From: Rhineura floridana
Taxonomy: Eukaryota; Chordata; Lepidosauria; Squamata; Rhineuridae
Assembly (NCBI RefSeq): GCF_030035675.1
Contig: NC_084481.1
Span: 233,522,927 to 233,586,926, forward strand
Direction of reading: 5' to 3'
Length of the DNA: 64,000 nucleotides
The position numbers and the translations under genes were made by a program. Below are positions 33,655 to 44,530 of this stretch, piece after piece. The notes beneath the pieces are model-generated. The model did not search any database, had not been told where the DNA came from, and saw nothing but the letters and a program-made list of their open reading frames with translations. Numbering within the stretch: the stretch's first letter is position 1; each line of letters starts with the position of its first letter.

Positions 33655-33800
33655 CCCCCAAAAGGTGGGCTAGAAATCCATTAAATAAATAATAATGTTA
33701 AGTGGAGCACACTGCAGTGTTTTCTTTCAACAAGGTCTTCATTTGTTTGTTTATAGTTGTCGCACTTTTCCAAAAATGCTCAAGGCAGCTCACAATCTTC
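33655..33800. mobile_element. Two short L2-type 3' end remnants
   Basis: aaaggtgggctagaaatcca followed by an (AATA) tail reads as a plus-strand L2 end. caaggcagctcacaatcttc at 33782 reads as a reversed end. Both are small and old. Confidence 0.35.
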
Positions 33801-33910
33801 CCGCATATTTCGCTTAGGCCAACAACTGGGAGAGGCAAGGAACTATATGTGACACTGGAGATTTGCTCCTGACTGCCAAAAGTCTTCCTGAAATCTTTTG
33901 TGGGTTCAGA

Positions 33911-34665
33911 TTGTTGTTGTTGTTGTTATGTGCCTCCAAGTCAACTACGACTTATGGAGACCCTATGAATCAGTGACCTCCAAGAGCATCTGTCATGAAC
34001 CACCCTGTTCAGATCTTGTAAGTCCAGGTCTGTGGTTTCCTTTATGGAATCAATCCATCTCTTGTTTGGCTTTCCTCTTTTTCTACTTCCTTCTGTTTTT
34101 CCAAGCATTATTATCTTTTATAATGAATCATGTCTTCTCATGATGTGTCCAAAGTATGATAACCTCAGTTCCATCATTTTAGCTTCTAGTGACAGTTCTG
34201 GTTTAATTTGTTCTAACACCCAATTATTTGTCTTTTTTGCAGTCCATGGTATACGCAAAGCTCTTCTCCAACACCACTTCAAACAAGTTGATTTTTGTCT
34301 TATCAGCTTTTTTCACTGTCCAACTTTCACGTCCATACATAGAGATCAGAAATACCATGGTCTGAATGATCCTGACTTTAGTGTTCAGTGATACATCTAT
34401 GCATTTGAGGAACTTTTCTAGTTCTCTCACAGCTGCCCTCCCCAATCCTAGCCTTCTTCTGATTTCTTGACTGTTGTCTCTATTTTGGTTAATGATTGTA
34501 CCAAGCTATTGATAATCCTTGACAAGTTCAATGTCCTCATTGTCAGCTGTAAAGTTGCATACATCTTCTGTTGTCATTACTTTAGTCTTTTTGACGTTCA
34601 GCTGTAGTCCTGCTTTTGTGCTTTCTTCTTTAACTTTCATCAGCATTCATTTCAAAATATGTCAC
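33911..34665 (-). mobile_element. RTE-BovB LINE, 3' portion
   Basis: From the (TTG)n tail to the region coding GLQLNVKKTKV. Minus-strand frames include MGRAAVRELEKFLKC, SMYGRESWTVKKADKTKIN and the C-terminal IKPELSLEAKMMELR-type stretch. One of the longest BovB copies in the window, 5' truncated just downstream of the palm, with frameshifts. Confidence 0.88.
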
Positions 34666-34727
34666 TATATTTGCCGATTTCTATAAGTTTATAGATACAT
34701 AAGGAGCAACCCATTACCTGATCAGAC

Positions 34728-34831
34728 TACTTAAGAACATAAGAGCCTGGTGGATCAGGGCAACAACCCACCTAGTCTACCATCCTATTCTCACAGTGGC
34801 CAACCAGATGCCTAGTATGGTCTACTCTGAC
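34728..34831 (-). mobile_element. CR1/L3 3' UTR fragment
   Basis: taagaacataagagcctggt, tggatcagggcaacaaccca and tcacagtggccaaccagatg are the reversed 3' end seen at 32320-32407. Confidence 0.65.
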
Positions 34832-34975
34832 TGGTAGTGACTCTTCAGCATCTCAAGAAGAGAAGAGTAACCTGCTACCTGGTTCATTTTAGTTTAAGTT
34901 GCCAGAGATTGACCTTGGAGCCTTCTACATGCAAACGTATGTGCTTTGCCACAGCTATGATCCTTTCCTACATCC
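34832..34975 (-). mobile_element. tRNA-derived SINE fragment
   Basis: ctgactggtagtgactcttc then a reversed tRNA-like head (ccttctacatgcaaacgtat). It directly follows the CR1 end, so the two look like one composite insertion or neighbouring ones. Confidence 0.5.
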
Positions 34976-35689
34976 TGTCTTTCAAATAAGGGGGTTCCAG
35001 ACAGTTGATATTTTTAGATGGAATTCAATCACACTGGCAAATTCAGGTTGCAATTATAGTTGATTAAGAGGTCTTGTACAACAAGCCCACTTTCCCAAAA
35101 GAACTGACTTTTTGCAATAAGGAAAACAGGCAAATACACTGGAAAGTGTGTGGGATAACACTTGCTTGACCCCAGCGCAACAGCACTCTCCCCCGTGGTC
35201 GCCCATCCAGGCATTGATGAGACCTAGACCTACTTAGCTTCAGCAATGTGACTATAAGACACCGCCAAATAAAGGCTCTCAGCTCCATTGAAGATTCAAA
35301 ATGCAAGTGGCCTTTCCCCCTACCTACAACATACAGCCCACTGGCTGAAAGCTGGCTACAGAAGCAGTCTTGCAGGTAAGTTGCCCATTCAGGGGAAATC
35401 TCTCCAGCCCTTGAGGGAACATCAGCCTGTTGTTCTGGACGATTAACAAGCAATCAGCTTAACAAAGAAGGGTCACTCAGCAGCTGTCACAATATAGAGA
35501 CTGGATAGCAACCAAGCTGGGGGGAGAACAGAGAGCTCCTTATATCAGCAAGGGAGGGGCTGGAATCAAGGACTCTTATGGAAAAAAATGTCCCCTGGGA
35601 ATCAATCTATGCCAAAATAACCTGTCAAAGCCTTAATCGCTACTGATGCCCTGTAGATTTACTTCCACACACATTTTCTTGATTTTCAT
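34976..35689. other. Unassigned, includes a possible 5S-like SINE piece
   Basis: Around 35195-35260, gtcgcccatccaggcattga and cctacttagcttcagcaatg resemble the reversed inner promoter region of 5S rRNA found in SINE3/5S-derived repeats. It is far too diverged to be a 5S gene. The rest is unassigned. Confidence 0.4.
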
Positions 35690-35870
35690 TTTTTCATTTC
35701 ATTTTATTAAATTTATATACCGCCCATAGCCGAAGCTCCCTGGGCGGTTCACAACAATCAGCAAAAATACAATAAACACATATTTAAAACAGTATTAAAA
35801 GCTTAAAAGTTAAATTTAAAATGTAAACCTTTTTACACAATATTAAAATACGAAAATATTTTTCACTGAG
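35690..35870 (-). mobile_element. L2 LINE 3' end
   Basis: attttattaaatttatatac followed by cgcccatagccgaagctccc and tgggcggttcacaacaatca: same reversed L2 end as at 20,240. Confidence 0.7.
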
Positions 35871-35960
35871 TGGGGCAACATGACCCATTTCATCCACGTT
35901 CTTCTTTGGGTTTTAACCAAGGGTAATCACATGAAATATAAAGTAATAACAACAGAAGAT

Positions 35961-36248
35961 TTAAAGGTAAAGGTGTCCCCGCACTTGTAGTGCGAGTCGT
36001 TTCCGACTCTTAGGGTGACGTCTTGTGACGTTTACTAGGCAGACCATATATATGGGGTGGGATTGCCAGTTCCATCCCTGGCCTTTCTTTACCCCCCACC
36101 ATGTGTAGGGTACTCATTTTACCGACCACTGATGGATGGAAGGCTGAGTGGACCTCGACCCCTTTTACCGGAGATTCGACTTCCTCCTTTCGTTGGAATC
36201 GAACTCTGGCCGTAAGCAGAGCTTCGGCTGCATTACCACCGCTTACCA
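35961..36248 (-). mobile_element. tRNA-type SINE (squamate family)
   Basis: aaaggtaaaggtgtccccgc, gtgcgagtcgtttccgactc, then cctttctttacccccacc-like sequence and a reversed tRNA-like end (gttggaatcgaactctggcc, cttcggctgcattaccaccg). The body matches a SINE I recall from squamate genomes; I do not give it a name. It abuts the 5' end of the next BovB. Confidence 0.65.
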
Positions 36249-36249
36249 C

Positions 36250-36891
36250 TCTGTAACTTTAAAGTTGACAATGAGGACATTGAACTTGTCAAGGATTATC
36301 AATACCTCGGCACAGTCATTAACCAAAATGGAAACAATAGTCAAGAAATCAGAAGAAGGCTAGGACTGGGGAGGGCACCTGTGAGAGAACTAGAAAAGGT
36401 CCTCAAATGCAAAGATGTATCACTGAACACTGAAGTCAGGATCATTCAGGCCATGGTATTCCCGATCTCTATGTATGGATGTGAAAGTTGGACAGTGAAA
36501 AAAGGGGATAAGAGAAAAATCAACTCCTTTGAAATGTGGTGTTGGGGGAGACCTTTGCAGATACCATGGACTGCGAAAAAGACAAATAATTGGGTGTTAT
36601 AACAAATTAAACCAGAACTATCACTAGAAGCTAAAATGATGAAACTGAGGTTATCATACTTTCGACACATAATGAGAAGACATAATTCACTAGAAATGAC
36701 AATAATGCTTGGAAAAACAGAAGAGAGTAGAAAAAGAGGAAGGCCAAACAAGAGATGGTTTGATTCTGTAAAGGAAGCCACAGACCTGAACTTACAAGAT
36801 CTGAACAGGGTGGTTCATGAGAGATGCTACTGGATTCATAGGGTCACCATAAGTCATAATCAACTTGAAGGCACATAACAACAACAACAAA
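36250..36891 (+). mobile_element. RTE-BovB LINE, 3' portion
   Basis: It starts within the region coding FKVDNEDIELVKDYQYLGTV and ends in gaaggcacataacaacaaca. Frames: VRELEKVLKCKDVSLNTEVR, FPISMYGCESWTVKKGDKRK, SYFRHIMRRHNSLEMTIMLG, KRGRPNKRWFDSVKEATDLN. A single stop (TAA at 36600) and a few changes disturb it. 5' truncated. Confidence 0.9.
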
Positions 36892-37836
36892 ATCACATGA
36901 ATTCAGTGCCCTTTTCCCATTATGACTAGTTTGGAGACAGTGGTGGAATCCTCTTGGGGTTATTTCTGTTTTCTGAAGATATCAGTCCAGTTATTCATAT
37001 GCCACTTTTCTGCAATCATTGTGCTCTGAGTGGGTTTGCAGCATACAACAACAATGTAATTATTACAAAACAATGTAACAATGCAACAATGAGTTTAACA
37101 TGAAAGAGTCCTGAGTTTGCCTCTGTGTTTGCTTGGATGTCAGGTGAGTAAGACAGTGGCAGAGTACATTATTACTGGGTGGCATATAAAAGCACCATTG
37201 CAAACTACTTCGAAGGCCATTGCATACGAGTTGAAAATAATGGTTTTAAAGTGAAGAGCATGATAATTTTTTCCTGCCTGCCTAAATCTTTTGTGCTGTG
37301 CGGATTCAGGCAACCAGTTTCATGCAGCGGTGGTGCTGAGAGTGTGGTGGATCTTGTGAACATCCCAGCATGTGTCAAGAGACAGTTGATGACCACATGC
37401 TGCTTCAACCTGTGTTTCCTAGAAATTTGAAAGCCCTGGCGAAAAAACAAAACAAAAAAACAGTTCCCTTCATCCCCTGAATTTTTCTGTTTTTTTTCTG
37501 GACCTTCACATCTCTAGGGTTTCCCCAGATGTGGTGAGCTGTCATCCCAGTATGTGGTTGGAGCAATTAAAGAATAACCAACAAGTGCAAGGTTGGCAAC
37601 TTGGGCTAAAATGCTGGTGTGACTCTCGTTCTTTCTGTGTGTTCAGTGAACCTGTGGAAAGGGGATTGGGATTGCAACCAGTGTGCCAGCGCCAAACCTC
37701 TATGCATTAAACTGTAAGTAAGAAAGCCTGGGCATGTGCAACTGGGCCACATGTAGTCTCTCTCTGCGTGGTCAGGAATCTCTCAAAAGGCAGATACAGA
37801 GCCTAGGTAGTACGTGCCTTTTTCTGTTCAGAGTTT
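36892..37836. other. Unassigned sequence
   Basis: No repeat or supported frame recognised. Confidence 0.3.
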
Positions 37837-38143
37837 CAGGCCACATCGTACCATTTTAAACAATCATGGCTTCCCCCAAATAATCATGGGGACTGTAGTT
37901 TGTCAAGGGTGCTGAAAGTTGTTAGGAGACCCTTATTCCCCCGACAGAGCTATAATTCCCGGAGTTCCCTGGGAAGAGGATTGATTGTTAAACCACTCAG
38001 CTCTGTGAGGGGAATAGGAGTCTCCTAACAACTCCCAGCATCCTTGACAAACTACACTTGCCAGGATTCTTTGGGGGAAGCCATGACTGTTTAAAGTGGT
38101 ATAACAACTACTTTAAATGTATAGAGCAGACAGATGGGGCCTC
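37837..38143. mobile_element. Fold-back MITE, GGGAAGTGTAGTTTG family
   Basis: Arms: caatcatggcttcccccaaa and ggggactgtagtttgtcaag face tgacaaactacacttgccag and tttgggggaagccatgactg. The outer ends caggccacatc and gatggggcctca are also inverted. Related to the copy at 9756-10085. Confidence 0.72.
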
Positions 38144-38549
38144 AGATTAATAGCAGAGATCAGGAGTGGAGGAGCAACTGCGAGGAGACTTCCCCTCCAT
38201 GTGTTCAGCATCTGCTGAACAATTATCATGTGAAAAGGGCTTCTGCCCAACACACCATTCTGCACACGCAACTGGAGTAAAGAAGATGTGCATGATTAAC
38301 ATAGGCCTTGCTGTGTATGTCAGCAACCAGGAAATGGAATTAAATCAGATCAAGCTTGTTTCATGCAAAACTTCTAATCAGCTCAAATATGAGGCCAGTT
38401 TAACGTTTTGTCCATCATCTATTTTGCTCCAAGTTCTTGGTGAGCTTAGAACTTCTCTGGACTAGATGAAATTTGCCCAGAAGCATCAAGAGACTGGCAA
38501 GGGACCTCCTCTGCTCCCAAGGGGTTATCACAGCAAGAAGATGCTTTGT
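38144..38549. other. Unassigned sequence
   Basis: An open frame at 38166-38465 has no recognisable homology. Confidence 0.3.
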
Positions 38550-38675
38550 TTAAATATGTTTTTAAATATGTTTTGTTTTAATATGTTTTAGAGTGTTGTT
38601 AGTGTTTTTGTTTGCTGTCCTGGGCTCCTTCTGGGAGGAAAGGCAGAATATAAATGTAATAAATAAATAAGAAGG
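38550..38675 (+). mobile_element. L2-type 3' end fragment
   Basis: gtttgctgtcctgggctcct, then tctgggaggaaaggcagaat and an (AATA) tail. The same end recurs at 56.5, 57.8, 58.5 and 59.3 kb. Confidence 0.6.
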
Positions 38676-38844
38676 CAGGCTGATATATGTTTTCAGCTTG
38701 CAGACGTGAGCTACTTACATAATTCGGAAGTGTTAAAATTGTGTTTTGTTTAGGATGAATACAGGGTGATTATTTACCAAGTAGTATTTATCCTGGTGTG
38801 CATTAAATCATTGTATAAATCGGCCATCTGTGGGCCAAACTATG

Positions 38845-39434
38845 TGTTACATTGAATTAATTTTATTCTTGCGGTCTGAGACCAGTACAAAACATCAAAC
38901 ATCATATAAAACTAATTAAAAGATCATACATTTGCTAACTAGGATCAAGACTGTGTAGGCGGTTGAGCTAACAATGTTCTACGGAGGGTAATTGCCATGG
39001 CACAGAATCTTGCAACGCTGTATGTAGTTTGAGGATGCTAGTCCGATAAAAGATAGCTGGTATAAAATGAAGAGTCTCGGCCCGGAATCGATTGGATAAT
39101 TGGAGTTATGTTAGAAAGACGAAGATCGTGATAAAAAGGACAGGTTAAGAGTACATGGGTTACCGTTTCAACTTTTCCCATCCCACAAGGGCATAGTCGC
39201 TCCACATGAGGAATTCCAAGATATCTACCCTCGAGGAGAGCTGACGGAAGCACATCAAGCTTCACCAGTGTAAATGCTTTTCTGAGTCTTAGCATTGGAG
39301 AGAGAGCTGAAGTAGTGTGCAGGAACAAAAACCCTAGTAAAGGAGGTAGAATCAAACTTGAATGTTGCCAACGATAGATGGTTTTGGAGTTCTACATCCA
39401 AGATTTGTTGTGAAATAGCAGCCACACTTAAGAG
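38845..39434 (-). mobile_element. R4/Vingi-like LINE, 3' end
   Basis: The minus strand reads RKAFTLVKLDVLPSALLEGR, YLGIPHVERLCPCGMGKVET and VTHVLLTCPFYHDLR: a C-terminal Cys/His cluster homologous to that of the LINE at 1617-2700. The 3' UTR ends agaataaaattaattcaatg. The copy continues at 41981 on the far side of an LTR element. Confidence 0.8.
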
Positions 39435-39439
39435 AAGCC
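39435..39439. repeat. 5-bp target duplication of the Ty3/gypsy element
   Basis: aagcc, repeated at 41976-41980 immediately outside the other LTR. Confidence 0.85.
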
Positions 39440-40135
39440 TGTGATGCGTCCTTCCCTGGCTCTCCCTGTCAGATTCCTACCTGCTCGTGGTTACTGCCTG
39501 TCTCTAGGCACCACCAGGGACTCCACCAGTCCGGACCGCACTCTCTTATGGTTTCTCTCCCCGCTCTAGCACAGATCTCAACAGATTCCCCTGCTAGGCA
39601 ACCACCAGTAACGTCCCAATACTAGTATTCCCAGAGACTCTGAATACTGGTATTGTTATTCTCTTCACCGCTGCCACCATTTGTTACAGTTCCCCTTCAG
39701 CCTTGGTCATTACCTTACCCTCCCTTCTAGTCTGTGAAACCCCAGCCAAGGATCAGGCCTTTGGTAAACAAAATTAAGTATTTATTAAAGATAACAAAGC
39801 TAACAAGATTAACAAGATTTCTTCTTAAGGCACATAAGCATATGGTTTTACTCAATACTAATCTGAACTCCACCTCCCTCCTGGTAAACAACTCTCTAAA
39901 CCCCACTAAGCAATCCACTCTTTTTCTTCTCCCCCCAGATTCCACTCTTTACCACCTCACATTCCCCCACATTTACCTGTCATCCTTTCATTTATACTGT
40001 CAGCCATTTTAAACATTCAGCCAATCATCAAGCATTCTATTGCCCATTCACTCCCCCTCCTCTTTCACTACTTACCATGTATACTCTAAACAACCAGCAC
40101 TTACCATATATACACTAATATATAGGAACATCACA
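39440..40135 (-). repeat. Ty3/gypsy 3' LTR
   Basis: About 696 bp with TG/CA ends. Contains a TATTTATT/AATAAA-like region (39779-39790). Nearly identical to 41279-41975. Confidence 0.92.
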
Positions 40136-41278
40136 TTTCCCCCCCCCCCTTAAACAACGGCAGAGTATTATTCCTGTTCCAGGATTTATACGTCGCGTTA
40201 ACAAATAAAAGTCTCTATGGGGAAAATGTCTTTCTTTGTTCCTCCGTCTGGTCACGTTACTGCAGTCCCAGCCACTTGCCTGGAAAGTCCATCGGCCAGT
40301 ACATTGTCCTTGCCTTTGATGAACTGGAAGTCCACTTGATAGTCCTGTAGGGCCCAGGACCACCTCTGCAGCATAGTGTTATGGTTTTTCATAGTCTGCA
40401 ACCATAACAAGGCCCGATGATCCATAGTCACTGTGAATCTTCGTCCCCACACGTATGGGCGCAACTTGTTCAGTCCCCACACGACCGCTAGGCACTCCTT
40501 CTGGACCGACGAATAGTTTTTCTCCCTCGGCGTCAGCTTGCGACTCAGGTATGCCACTGGATGTCTGGTGCCTTCTCTCTCCTGTAGCAAGACGACTCCC
40601 AGCGTCAGGTCCGACGCATCTGTAGCCACGATGAATGGTTTCTCATAGTCTGGTGCTATTAATATGGGTCCTTGGCACAAGGCTTGCTTCAGTAGATCAA
40701 AAGCCTTCTGACATTCATCCGTCCATACCACACGCTCAGAACACTTCTTCTTTGTTAATTCATACAAGGGGGTTGCTATTTCCCCAAAATTTCTCACAAA
40801 CTTCCTCTGTTTTTCCTTCTCTGCACCTTCCATCCTCAATCTCTCAGCTTCCATCTTCAATCTCTCAGCTTCCAACTCCCTCTGCTTGTCTTTTTCCTCA
40901 GCCTCCCATCTTAACTTCTCTCTCAAGTACTCTATATAAGCGGGATTGCTTAAATATCCTTCTGGGGTCTCTTCCCTGACAGGTTGTTTTTGCTGGGCAG
41001 TAGCAAATCCTATAAGTGCTACCCTCAATTCATCTACCCCTTTACCCTCATGAGGTAAATTGAATGTTATGCACTTCTCCACCAGCTCCTCTCTTTTCAT
41101 TTTTATGTATTCAGCCATGGTGTTTGAGTTCACTCACTCTTTGCCACACACTCTTTGCCAGTCACTCTCACAAGAAATCTTGTTTTGTTATTTCTGTTTG
41201 CCACACCACTGTTCTGGATTCTCTAGTATTCGTATCTGGATTCTCTGTTGTTCGTATCCCACCGCTACTGCCACCACA

Positions 41279-41975
41279 TGTGAGGCGTCCTTCCCTGGCT
41301 CTCCCTGTCAGGTTCCTACCTGCGCGTGGCTGCTGCCTGTCACTAGGCACCACCAGGGACTCCACCAGTCCGGACCGCTCTCTCTTATGATTTCTCTCCC
41401 CGCTCTAGCACAGATCTCAACAGATCCCCCTGCTAGGCAACCACCAGTAACGTCCCAATACTAGTATTCCCAGAGACTCTGAATACTGGTATTGTTATTC
41501 TCTTCACCACTGCCACCATTTGTTACAGTTCCCCTTCAGCCTTGGTCATTACCTTACCCTCCCTTCTGGTCTGTGAAACCCCAGCCAAGGATCAGGCCTT
41601 TGGTAAACCAAATTAAGTATTTATTAAAGATAACAAAACTAACAAGATTAACAAGATTTCTTCTTAAGGCACATAAGCATATGGTTTTACTCAATACTAA
41701 TCTGAACTCTACCTCCCTCCTGGTAAACAACTCTCTAAACCCCACTAAGCAATCCACTCTTTCTCTTCTCCCCCCTAGATTCCACTCTTTACCACCTCAC
41801 ATTCATCCAGATTTACCTGTCATCCTTTCATTTATACTGTCAGCCATTTTAAACATTCAGCCAATCATCAAGCATTCTATTGCCCATTCACTCCCCCTCC
41901 TCTTTCACTACTTACCATGTATACTCTAAACAACCAGCACTTACCATATATACACTAATATATAGGAACATCACA
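41279..41975 (-). repeat. Ty3/gypsy 5' LTR
   Basis: About 697 bp. Next to it, inside the element, the minus strand reads tggtggcagtagcggtggga, where a primer-binding site is expected; the tRNA is not identified. Confidence 0.92.
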
Positions 41976-41980
41976 AAGCC

Positions 41981-42827
41981 CAGCATAGAGATAGAGGGGA
42001 GATAAAAGCCGAGTTTTGCAAATTTCTTGATCAGAGAGTTATGCCAGTTGGATTGATATGAATCGGAAAGTACTAGGGGGGCCAAACCCACGGGGAAGAA
42101 CCACAATTTTAACCAAAGCCTCACTTTAAGTTTCCAAATGTGAGCCTCGATTGTGGGAAGACCTGCTTCCAGTCTTAAGGTGTTATTGGAGACACATGTC
42201 GGTGTCCTGAAAATAGACCTCAAAAATCTGGTTTGGACAGGTTCAAAAGAAACGGATTTGGAATAGACCAGTGCCTGAGAGCCATAAAGCATTTGAGAGA
42301 TGACTTTCGCCACGAAGACTTGTATGGTGGCGGGGACATGTTGCCCTCGCTTGGTGTAGAAGAACGACAGAAGAGCCTTCGAGTTCCTCCGGGCGTTAGT
42401 GATGGCATTCTTTGCATGGAGATGCTGTGCTCCAGAGGAGTGGAAAGTCACTCCCAGGTACCGGTATGAGGAAACCTGTTCAATTGGGAGACCATTAAGT
42501 TGTCAGCTGTGCCTCACCTTTTTCCTGGTGAACAATAGTACTTTCGTCTTTGCGTGGTTAATAACTAGCCGTTCCTTGGAGCAGTAGTCTGCCAGTGCCT
42601 GGAGTAGTCGATGCAGTCTGATGCTTGTCAACGATAGCAACACTGGGTTGTTGTCATAGAGTAATATAGATAAGGGTTTGTTGGCAAGAGTAGGAGGGTG
42701 TGATGAAATCTGCGCCAAAGAACTAACCAAGGAATTTACGTAGAAATTAAATAGAGTTGGAGCTAGGACGCAGTCCTGCTTGACGCCCTCATAGGTGGGG
42801 ATTAGCTTAGTCAGATGGCCCACTTTA
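41981..42827 (-). mobile_element. R4/Vingi-like LINE, palm and thumb region
   Basis: The minus strand reads GHLTKLIPTYEGVKQDCVLA, PTLFNFYVNSL, ILLYDNNPVLLS (position of the YADD motif, here changed to YDNN), LVINHAKTKVLLFTRKK, and then VFVAKVISQMLYGSQALVYS and LRLEAGLPTIEAHI. YDNN in place of a YADD-type site suggests a dead enzyme. Frames are shifted at least once near 42450-42500. Confidence 0.8.
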
Positions 42828-43240
42828 TTACACCTGTTGTGGAATGCCTCTCCTGCTATGAACCGACCCGGTCACTTCGCTCAGCATCTAAGGCCCTCCT
42901 CCGGGTACCAACCCATCAGGAAGCCCGGAGGACAGTTACTCGATCTAGGGCCTTTTCTGTAGTGGCCCCCGAACTGTGGAACAGCCTCCCCGAAGAAGTA
43001 CGCCTGGCACCGACGCTTCTATCTTTTCGGCGCCAGGTTAAGACCTGGCTATGCTCCCAGGCATTTTAAGCATTTAATGTTATAATTTAAAATCTTTTTT
43101 TGTTTGCTGTTTATGTTTACTGTTGGTAGGTTGATTTTATTGTGATATTCTGTATTTTAATCTTTTGTACACCGCCCAGAGAGCCACTTGCTATGGGTGG
43201 TTTAAAAATGAAACAAATAAATAAAATAAATAAAATAATA
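42828..43240 (+). mobile_element. L2 LINE 3' fragment inside the R4-like LINE
   Basis: It encodes CYEPTRSLRSASKALLRVPT, RSRAFSVVAPELWNSLPEEV and RRQVKTWLCSQAF, then the 3' UTR with tgtacaccgcccagagagcc and an (AATAAA)n tail. 5' truncated to about 410 bp. It splits the R4-like copy between LIQCLYENTKLC and MGHLTKL. Confidence 0.85.
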
Positions 43241-44040
43241 CAAAGTTTAGTGTTCTCATAGAGACATTGTATGAGAACTAGAAGGTGTCTGTCAATGTTG
43301 GTTGACTCAAATTTTTCCCAGAGCTTGACTCTGGGTATAAGATCGAAGGCAGTTTTAAAATCTATAAAAGCCGTGTAAAGAGATCCCCCCTTTTTGGATG
43401 AATATTTCTCTACTAGATGATGAAGGACTAATATATGGTCCGTGGTAGAACGTTCCACTCTAAACCCTGCTTGTTCCTCAGCCAGAATATTCTCCTGAAC
43501 CAGCCAGCTTTGTAATTTATCAAGCAAATGAGAGGCATATAGCTTGCTAACTATATTGAGTAAGCTAACTGGCCTGTAGTTGGCTGGATCAGAACGAGGG
43601 CCTCTTTTGTAGATTGGAATAATAGTGGCTAGACCCCAGTCTTCAGGAATACGAGCCGTGCGGTCGATGGTCGTAGAGTGCTGCTAGAACAGGAGCCACC
43701 ACTCAATGTTATGCTTGAATATTTCAGGACGGATATTATCGGGTCCAGGTGCCTTGCCCGCTTTCAGCCTTGCAATAAGAGAAGAGATTTCCTTGGGAGA
43801 TACCGAGGGCCAGACAGAAAGATCTTCTAGGATGCTCACAGTATGTTGGAAACGCTCCTGCCCCCTTGAGTGGATGTTGTAAAAATACAATTCCCATGAT
43901 TGCACAGAAATATGATATTCAGGACTAGGGGGTGGTTTGGGCCAGCCCCTGGCTACAAGTCGCCAAAAGGTGGCCGCATCTTTGGCCTTTGTATGTGTTA
44001 CATTAAATGTTAAATTAAATTCAAAATTCTGCAATATCAC
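43241..44040 (-). mobile_element. R4/Vingi-like LINE, N-terminal reverse transcriptase
   Basis: The minus strand reads KAGKAPGPDNIRPEIFKHN, a NYRPVSLLN-like stretch, LLDKLQSWLVQENILAEEQA, GFRVERSTTDHILVLHHLVE and YTAFIDFKTAFDLIPR (motif A with Asp intact). The 5' end at about 44040 is a truncation; no endonuclease is found. Confidence 0.8.
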
Positions 44041-44099
44041 CTGTCCCCATATCTGCCAACCTGGGACTTGGCATTCTGCAGGGGAGGCCAGACTGGTTG

Positions 44100-44405
44100 T
44101 CCAGTCAATGGCTGTGGCCTGTTGTGGAGTGACTTAGGGAAAAGCCTTCTCTGTGACAGCTCCCTGGTTGTGGAACTCCATTGACACCCCCCGAAGTACA
44201 GCTGCTGGTTTCCTTCTGACATCAGAAACATATTTGTTGCACTGGCCGCTGGCATTTGGAGGGAGGGGGACATTGATCTGGGGCCATTTTATTGACAGCT
44301 CCTGAACTGAATAGAACTGATGTTATGGGTGTTGTGCTTTTTTAAATTTATTGATGGTAGTAGGTCTTTAATTCTGCTTCTATTTATTGTGCCGCCTGGG
44401 GAGGG
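44100..44405 (+). mobile_element. Old L2 3' fragment
   Basis: gaaaagccttctctgtgaca gctccctggttgtgg-like sequence encodes EKAFSVTAPWLWNS, the L2 C-terminus. It ends near gtgccgcctggggagg. Strongly decayed. Confidence 0.45.
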
Positions 44406-44409
44406 GATC

Positions 44410-44530
44410 CTAGGAGACAAACATAAAAAGAGCCTGGCTGCTCGACCAGGCCAAGGGTCCATCACCCCAGTGGGAAGCCCACAAGCAGAACGTGGGTGCA
44501 GCCGCACTCTCCCCACTCTTGCTTCCTAGA
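44410..44530 (-). mobile_element. CR1/L3 3' UTR fragment
   Basis: acaaacataaaaagagcctg, gggtccatcaccccagtggg and gccgcactctccccactctt resemble the reversed end at 32220-32407. Confidence 0.45.

Larger units (their letters stand above)
39440..41975 (-). mobile_element. Ty3/gypsy LTR retrotransposon (fossil)
   Basis: Two LTRs of about 697 bp (39440-40135 and 41279-41975), each beginning TGTGA and ending CATCACA, with about 20 differences by eye (near 97% identity), so the insertion is fairly recent. Read on the minus strand, a G-run polypurine tract (40136-40152) precedes the 3' LTR. The internal part holds a gag-like start and a reverse transcriptase/RNase H stretch with VATDASDLTLGVVLLQ, REKNYSSVQKECLAVVWGL and DHRALLWLQ, typical of Ty3/gypsy pol. 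The element is broken and far shorter than a whole one, so it cannot move on its own. It lies inside an R4/Vingi-like LINE. Confidence 0.9.

Noticed and set aside
35195-35260. 5S rRNA gene
   Set aside because: Only a weak partial match to the inner region; more likely a 5S-derived SINE remnant.
40635-41464. Plus-strand frames opposite the Ty3/gypsy element
   Set aside because: They are antisense shadows of the minus-strand pol/gag-like sequence and LTR.
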